From assembly GCA_029237685.1 (NCBI GenBank), contig JAQZBV010000020.1:1-50661 (forward strand): a stretch of 50,661 bases of DNA. Reading direction: 5' to 3'. The notes beneath the pieces are model-generated. The model was not told the DNA's origin, ran no database searches, and saw only the letters and a list, made by a program, of their open reading frames with translations. Positions 45,774 through 50,661 of this stretch are shown piece by piece; within the stretch, counting starts at the first letter, position 1, and each line of letters opens with the position of its first letter. Made by a program: the position numbers and the translations under genes. This DNA is from Cytophagaceae bacterium. GTDB taxonomy: Bacteria; Bacteroidota; Bacteroidia; Cytophagales; Cytophagaceae.

Positions 45774-46550
45774 GTGCTAGAAACGCCGCTGCACGTATCG
45801 GTTACTCCATGGATCATTATTGCGATCGTGGTATTGCTGTGTGCGGGCATTTGTTTTTTGTTGTGGAAACGCTTACAGAAGGAGCAGGAAGAAAAAGATA
45901 AAGCCATAGATCGCTACCGTGAACTGGAAGTGAAAACACAATCACTGGAATTGGAAACGATCAAGTACAAACTCAATCCTCATCTGTTTAAAAATACCCT
46001 CAATTCTATTCAGTCACACGCTTACCAGACGTATTATGCCTTGGATAAACTTTCCAATGTGCTGGATTACATTTTGTATGAAAGCGATAAGCAGTACGTT
46101 TCCTTACGAGAAGAAATAGAATTTGCATTGAGCTTGGTCGAGATCAACCGCTTGAAAGTAAGTCCTTTGTTTGACTTGCGTGTCAAAAATAAAATTGATC
46201 CGGCGAATGCGTTGTATGAGCAATCATTAATCGCTCCGCTCATTACCATTGATTTGATTGAGAATGCATTTAAACATGCCGACATTCAAAGTGCCGACGC
46301 TTTTATTTCCATTGTGTTTGAATTGAAGGACGATCAATTCCTATTGACGGTATCCAATAAGATCAGCGGTAAGACCGCGATGAAAAAAGAGCGAAGCGGA
46401 TTTGGGAAAGGCAGTTTTTTGAAACGTCTGGAAATTATTTACAAAAACAATTACACGATCGATCAGTTCGTGGAAGAAGATACATATATCAGTCATTTAA
46501 AAATTAACTTAGTTGAACACAAAGCTCAGATGCTTATTGCTGGACGATGA
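45774..46550 (+). CDS. Sensor histidine kinase, LytS-type, single TM
   Basis: A GTG start, 2 nt after the propeller protein. The 258-residue protein has a short periplasmic N-terminus of about 11 residues, one TM helix (12-31), a coiled coil (33-62) and the His_kinase core with phospho-acceptor His70 in LNPHLFKNTLNSI, an N box LIENAFKHA and a glycine motif SGFGKGSFLKRL. Having almost no periplasmic domain, it probably depends on a partner for signal input. Its last 38 nt overlap the regulator gene. Confidence 0.9.
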   Translation: MLETPLHVSVTPWIIIAIVVLLCAGICFLLWKRLQKEQEEKDKAIDRYRELEVKTQSLELETIKYKLNPHLFKNTLNSIQSHAYQTYYALDKLSNVLDYILYESDKQYVSLREEIEFALSLVEINRLKVSPLFDLRVKNKIDPANALYEQSLIAPLITIDLIENAFKHADIQSADAFISIVFELKDDQFLLTVSNKISGKTAMKKERSGFGKGSFLKRLEIIYKNNYTIDQFVEEDTYISHLKINLVEHKAQMLIAGR

Positions 46551-47232
46551 AATTCCAGGCTTGACTTACCTGCGCATGATGTGTGAGCAAATCCCTCATG
46601 TCGAAGTAGTAAAGGCTTTCAATGATCCCTTAAAGTTGGTAGAAGAAGCCGGTCAATTGGACTTTGATCTTTGTATTCTCGATATAGAAATGCCTCAGCT
46701 AAGTGGTTTGCAGGTAGCGCAATTGCTGCGCGGTAAACCCGTTATATTTACCACAGCGTATAAAGAGCATGCCGCAGAGGCTTATGACCTGGAGGCCATT
46801 GACTACATTCGTAAGCCGGTTCAAAAAGAACGACTGGAAAAAGCATTGCAAAAAGCAGCTGATCTATTGTCGTTGGCCAAGTCAGAGAAACAGTTTGTGC
46901 AGCTGAATACCAATAAAGGGAAAACCCTCTTGTATTTCAATCAGATATCCTTAATTACCACAGCGGAGCGTGACAAACGCGATAAGTTGGTCATCCTGGA
47001 GAATAGAGAAGAACTGGTATTAAAAAATATCTCCTTTGAACAGATCTTATCTTTTCTTCCTTCGGAAGATTTTTGCCGCGTGAATAAGAAAGACATCCTG
47101 GCTTTAAAAGTGGTGAAGTTTTTTACACACGATGAAATCATTACCACGATGCATGATCTAACTGGCAATGAATGGAAGTTCACTTTAGGAGATCATTACA
47201 GAAAAGAATTTATTCAAAAAACCATCCACTAG
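46513..47232 (+). CDS. LytTR-family response regulator
   Basis: A 239-residue regulator that starts at a TTG inside the kinase gene (38-nt overlap). No ATG is available, and MNTKLRCLLLDDE fits the family start. The receiver has D11-D12 and phospho-acceptor Asp57 (CILDIEMP), Thr in FTTAYKEHA and Lys in IRKPV. A LytTR domain (about 135-235) follows, with NRVNKKD-like CRVNKKDILAL. The overlap implies coupled translation with the kinase. Confidence 0.92.
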   Translation: MNTKLRCLLLDDEIPGLTYLRMMCEQIPHVEVVKAFNDPLKLVEEAGQLDFDLCILDIEMPQLSGLQVAQLLRGKPVIFTTAYKEHAAEAYDLEAIDYIRKPVQKERLEKALQKAADLLSLAKSEKQFVQLNTNKGKTLLYFNQISLITTAERDKRDKLVILENREELVLKNISFEQILSFLPSEDFCRVNKKDILALKVVKFFTHDEIITTMHDLTGNEWKFTLGDHYRKEFIQKTIH

Positions 47233-47328
47233 TTCGTTACAGTTTTTTGCTGACTCATTACAGTTTTAGTTGCTTTGGTTGCATCCGGTCTCAAACGCTG
47301 ATGTATTTGAGCTACGTTTGTGGGAAAT

Positions 47329-47832
47329 ATGAAACACACGATGCGCCTGTTATTTTTACTTCCTCTTCTCTTTCCCTCTTTGATTAGCCTTGCACAAACA
47401 GGACCTGGTATCGCTCTTTATCCCACAGGTACTGAAACCGGTTTAGGACTTCGTACAAGCAAGGACACACGCTGGGCGTTGGATATCCGCGCCACAAGAG
47501 CTAATTTCTATAGCGAAAAGAATAAGACTTCTTCTTTTGTCAGTGAAGTCTCCGCAGTATGCCGAGTGGTGAGATTAGAAAAAGTAAGGTTCCACTTAGG
47601 CTTGGGTTACAGAGGGGATTGGAATTTTAATGAAACACATAAACACGGTGTGGTAATGCCGGTAGGAGTGGAAGCCTTTCCTTTTCCTTTTCAAAATGCC
47701 GGCTTATTCTTTGAAGCGGCACCTTTCTTCGTTTCCGATTTCGACAAGAGCAGTCAATTGGGTATTCGTACCGTAGCCGGCTTTGTATTCTATATCCCAT
47801 CTCAAGCAGTACTTAAAGAGTTAATAAAATGA
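47329..47832 (+). CDS. Small outer-membrane-type beta-barrel protein
   Basis: The ATG at 47329 (MKHTMRLLFLLPLL) follows an in-frame GTG at 47320. The 167-residue product has a signal peptide (ending ISLAQ) and then amphipathic strands with alternating aromatic and small residues (RFHLGLGYRGDW, GLFFEAAPFFVSD, LGIRTVAGFVFYI), as in eight-stranded OmpA/OmpX-type barrels or related periplasmic domains. The stop overlaps the antiporter start by 4 nt (ATGA), so the two are co-translated. Confidence 0.75.
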   Translation: MKHTMRLLFLLPLLFPSLISLAQTGPGIALYPTGTETGLGLRTSKDTRWALDIRATRANFYSEKNKTSSFVSEVSAVCRVVRLEKVRFHLGLGYRGDWNFNETHKHGVVMPVGVEAFPFPFQNAGLFFEAAPFFVSDFDKSSQLGIRTVAGFVFYIPSQAVLKELIK

Positions 47833-50105
47833 GCAACATGAAAAAACTCCTTTTCTACATCCTGACCATTGGCGGCTTTACAGCACTCATGTACGGAATC
47901 GTCATTCAGGGTGAATACCAGGAAGCTGGTAAAGTTACAGAATTAGTCAAGCAAGCCGATCTTTCTCATTGGCAGCACTTCCTGGATACGTATCATCATA
48001 ACGTCACGCATCCGCTGGCGAGGTTATTGTTGCAGATCATTACGATCATTATCGTGGCGCGAGCGCTGGGCTATTTGTGTAAGAAAATTCGCCAGCCTTC
48101 CGTAATAGGAGAGATCGCTGCGGGAATATTATTAGGTCCTTCCTTTGTAGGCATACACTTTCCTGAGTTCTCTGCCTTTTTGTTTCCTCCGCAGTCCTTA
48201 GGCAACCTGCAGTTCTTAAGTCAGATTGGATTGATCTTGTTTATGTTCGTCATCGGCATGGAACTCGATTTGAAAGTATTGAAAAATAAAGCGGATGATG
48301 CGGTGGTCATTAGCCATGCCAGTATCATTTTCCCTTTTGCCTTAGGTATGGGTTTGGCATTTTTCATTTACCAGGAATTTGCTCCGGCCAATGTCAATTT
48401 TCTTTCTTTTGCATTGTTTACCGGAATAGCGATGAGCGTTACCGCTTTTCCTGTTTTGGCGCGCATCGTTCAGGAGAGAGGATTATCTAAGCATAAATTA
48501 GGAATCATCGCTATTACCTGCGCCGCAGCAGATGATATCACCGCCTGGTGTATTTTGGCTGCCGTGATTGCCATTGTAAAAGCGGGATCTCTTGTCAGTG
48601 CCCTCTACACGATATTGATGGCGATCGCTTACATTGTGGTGATGTTGAAATTGGTACAGCCCTTCTTAAAACGCATCGGAGATATTTATTCTAACAAAGA
48701 AGGATTGAGTAAGCCCATTGTTGCAGTTTTTTTTATCCTGTTGTTGGTATCAGCATATACGACTGAGGTTATTGGTATCCATGCGTTGTTCGGTGCTTTC
48801 ATGGCGGGTGTGATCATGCCCGCGAATATTAATTTCAGGAACATCTTCATAGAAAAAATTGAAGACGTTGCCTTAGTGTTGCTCTTACCTTTATTCTTTG
48901 TATTTACAGGATTGAGGACGCAAATCGGCCTGTTGAATGAACCAGGTTTATGGCAAATGTGTGTCGTAATCATTGCCTTAGCAGTAGCAGGCAAATTTTT
49001 AGGAAGTGCTGTCGCCGCTAAATTTGTAGGGCAAAGCTGGAGAGAAAGTTTGATCATTGGTGCGTTGATGAATACCAGAGGCTTGATGGAATTGGTGGTG
49101 TTGAACATTGGTTATGATCTTGGAGTATTGAGTCCTGAAATCTTTGCGATGATGGTGATCATGGCTTTGGTTACTACCTTCATGACAGGACCGGCTTTAG
49201 ATATTATCAATAAATTCCTTCCTGAAAAAAGTAATAAATTAGTTCCGGAAGTAGTAGAAGCGGCCAGCAAGTATTCTATTTTGATTTCCTTTGGAAGCCC
49301 TCACCGGGGCAAGTCTATGCTTCGTCTGGCACACAGCTTTATCAAAAAGGCACCAAATAATGCGACAATTACGGCAATGCATTTTTCGCCGAGTAATGAA
49401 TTGAATCAGTTTAACACCGAAGAATACGAAACAGAAAGTTTCCAACCCATATTGAGTGAAGCAAAGCGTTTAGATCTTTCTGTGGTTACGTTATTTAAAC
49501 CCACACAAGATCTCGATAAAGAAATTTCAGACACGGCGAATCTTGGAAACTTTGATTTGCTGTTGATCAGTATTGGACGTTCTGTTTTTCAAGGTACCTT
49601 GTTAGGTAAAATTTTAGGATTTACCACCAAGATCATCAATCCGGAGCGGCTATACGATACGATTACCGGAAGAGAAAAAATGTTTGAGAACACCGTATTT
49701 GATGATCATACCAAGCACATTATCCGCTTATCGAAAGTGCCGGTGGGGATTTTGATCGATAAAGAATTGGAAAAGGTAGAACATGTTTTCATTCCTATTT
49801 TTTCACTGAGTGATAGTTTTTTGCTCGTTTATGCACAAAAGTTAATTCATCATAATGAAGCAAAAGTAATTATTTTAGATGCGACTGGAGTTATTAAACA
49901 AAATCCTGAATTGAAAGAAACAATTCGTTCCATTGAACAAATTGCACCCAATCATATCGCATTATACAATGAGAAAAAAATAGATAAAGAGTTTTTGGAA
50001 CATCAGGACTTAATGTTGATCAGTTTTGACAGTTGGAAGAGAGCGGTGGAAACCCAAAGTATTTGGTTATCCAATACGCCATCCGTATTGATCATTAAAC
50101 CCTGA
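47829..50105 (+). CDS. Cation:proton antiporter, CPA2 (KefB/NapA-like) family
   Basis: A 758-residue protein: one N-terminal helix, then about 12-13 TM helices of the Na+/H+ exchanger fold (about 65-465), with RQPSVIGEIAAGILLGP, a conserved acidic pair in AAADDITAW and NTRGLMELVVLNIG, all typical of CPA2. A cytosolic C-terminal part (about 480-758) looks like paired UspA-like alpha/beta domains (ISFGSPHRGKSMLRLAHSF, LLISIGRSVFQGTLLG) rather than the TrkA-N/RCK domain of KefB. It exchanges Na+ or K+ for H+ across the inner membrane. It is translationally coupled to the small barrel gene. Confidence 0.93.
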   Translation: MSNMKKLLFYILTIGGFTALMYGIVIQGEYQEAGKVTELVKQADLSHWQHFLDTYHHNVTHPLARLLLQIITIIIVARALGYLCKKIRQPSVIGEIAAGILLGPSFVGIHFPEFSAFLFPPQSLGNLQFLSQIGLILFMFVIGMELDLKVLKNKADDAVVISHASIIFPFALGMGLAFFIYQEFAPANVNFLSFALFTGIAMSVTAFPVLARIVQERGLSKHKLGIIAITCAAADDITAWCILAAVIAIVKAGSLVSALYTILMAIAYIVVMLKLVQPFLKRIGDIYSNKEGLSKPIVAVFFILLLVSAYTTEVIGIHALFGAFMAGVIMPANINFRNIFIEKIEDVALVLLLPLFFVFTGLRTQIGLLNEPGLWQMCVVIIALAVAGKFLGSAVAAKFVGQSWRESLIIGALMNTRGLMELVVLNIGYDLGVLSPEIFAMMVIMALVTTFMTGPALDIINKFLPEKSNKLVPEVVEAASKYSILISFGSPHRGKSMLRLAHSFIKKAPNNATITAMHFSPSNELNQFNTEEYETESFQPILSEAKRLDLSVVTLFKPTQDLDKEISDTANLGNFDLLLISIGRSVFQGTLLGKILGFTTKIINPERLYDTITGREKMFENTVFDDHTKHIIRLSKVPVGILIDKELEKVEHVFIPIFSLSDSFLLVYAQKLIHHNEAKVIILDATGVIKQNPELKETIRSIEQIAPNHIALYNEKKIDKEFLEHQDLMLISFDSWKRAVETQSIWLSNTPSVLIIKP

Positions 50106-50170
50106 GGAAATGGAATTGAAATAGTGACAATTCAACCCTAAATTGATTTTTTGTCAAATTTGCTTAAAAA

Positions 50171-50222
50171 GTAACCAGGACATTACATGCAATCATGTAC
50201 TGCCTGGTTATTTTTATTTTGT
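50171..50222 (+). terminator. Rho-independent terminator after the antiporter
   Basis: aaccagg (50173-50179) with cctggtt (50203-50209) and an inner tacatg/catgta stem, followed by a T-rich tract attttt. No gene is visible from 50223 to 50546; only a short agcctg/caggct hairpin at 50228-50247 is seen. Confidence 0.8.
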
Positions 50223-50600
50223 ATAAAAGCCTGTCAACTAGCAGGCTGTAAAATGCCCTTTTAAATACTTAGGAATAAGCTTTTGCTATTTAACTGTTAG
50301 ATAAATCCAGGATTTTCTCTGAATCTTTATTTTTAACGATAAAAGACTATTTTTTCTTTGTTGAGTAGTGTTGACTAGATGTAAAGTTGTGAGCTTAATG
50401 TATTATTTATCAATACTTTAAGTGTCGTTTCGTTCTTGCTAGGGTCTTGTTTAAGGACTAGGATTATTGGATATTTAAATATTGAATAAGTTGGAATATT
50501 TCTGACATTCAACGTATACCGCTCATACCCTTAATTGGAAACCCCTATGATGATTTTTAAAGACCATTTCATGACTCATTTAGAATCAGGAAACCTTAAA

Positions 50601-50661
50601 ATGAACAAAATGAAATCGTTTGTTGGCAGTTGTATGCTGCTATTGATTTTTTCAAGTCAGT
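50601..50661 (+). CDS. Start of a secreted protein, truncated by the window edge
   Basis: An ATG at 50601 opens MNKMKSFVGSCMLLLIFSSQ, a signal-peptide-like N-terminus, and the frame stays open to the end of the window. An earlier in-frame ATG at 50547 is possible but would place a polar stretch before the signal. Nothing more can be said of its function. Confidence 0.6.
   Translation, partial: MNKMKSFVGSCMLLLIFSSQ

Noticed and set aside
47313..47320. TACGTTTG as a promoter -7 box for the small barrel gene
   Set aside because: No TTG lies at a suitable distance, and the box would leave almost no leader before the ATG.

Overview
The window is chromosomal DNA from a member of the phylum Bacteroidota. 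The sequence evidence is a type IX secretion C-terminal domain on the 1182-residue lyase, two outer-membrane receptors with N-terminal carboxypeptidase-like regulatory domains, two LytS/LytTR-type kinase-regulator pairs, a tmRNA tag reading GEENYALAA, A-rich start regions without Shine-Dalgarno boxes, and promoters of the TTG / TAnnTTTG type (clearest before tRNA-Glu and before the kinase at 36083). The dispersed repeats suggest a Chitinophagia- or Sphingobacteriia-like genome, but that finer placement is inference.

Layout. 1-5312: tRNA-Glu, a TonB-dependent receptor with a downstream lipoprotein, and a secreted leucine-rich-repeat protein. 5330-12323: seven minus-strand genes spaced 3-17 nt apart (small membrane protein, secreted serine hydrolase, phospholipase D-like lipoprotein, secreted methyltransferase fusion, three-TM protein, secreted patatin, SUFU-family protein). 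12461-16484: an outer-membrane beta-barrel receptor, a stress-type SDR and a small secreted protein. 16636-20124: a second tight minus-strand operon of six genes, ending in a lipoprotein with a complete archaemetzincin motif. 20367-25768: an M16 peptidase with a small membrane protein, then dnaX, which is split by an A10 slippery run that can yield tau and gamma forms. 26023-26417: tmRNA. 26539-33187: a frameshifted four-helix-bundle gene, an MscS channel and a modular PL8 lyase. 33372-36083: a fatty-acid desaturase and a LytTR/LytS pair. 36853-40904: a 7TMR-DISM receptor fused to an IS1595-type transposase zinc ribbon, and a GH20 hexosaminidase. 40924-43784: an AT-rich secreted protein, msrA bracketed by two copies of a miniature element, and a small MscS channel. 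44206-50105: a secreted protein with a second LytS/LytTR pair, then a small outer-membrane protein with a CPA2 antiporter. A partial secreted gene enters at the right edge.

Intergenic DNA is unusually rich in small structured repeats. There is a ~140-bp element with ~25-bp inverted ends (three copies plus a half copy), a ~123-bp element (two copies), a GAAA-looped palindrome (three copies), a cccctaa-type hairpin (two copies) and low-complexity purine/pyrimidine inverted repeats. Several modules recur together at 23893-24019 and 43850-44112.

The best candidates for something undescribed are the receptor-transposase-zinc-ribbon fusion (36853-38769), which looks like a membrane-tethered DNA-binding regulator, and the seven-gene envelope/lipid-hydrolase operon with its exported methyltransferase. 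All functional calls rest on motif recognition by eye; no database search was run.
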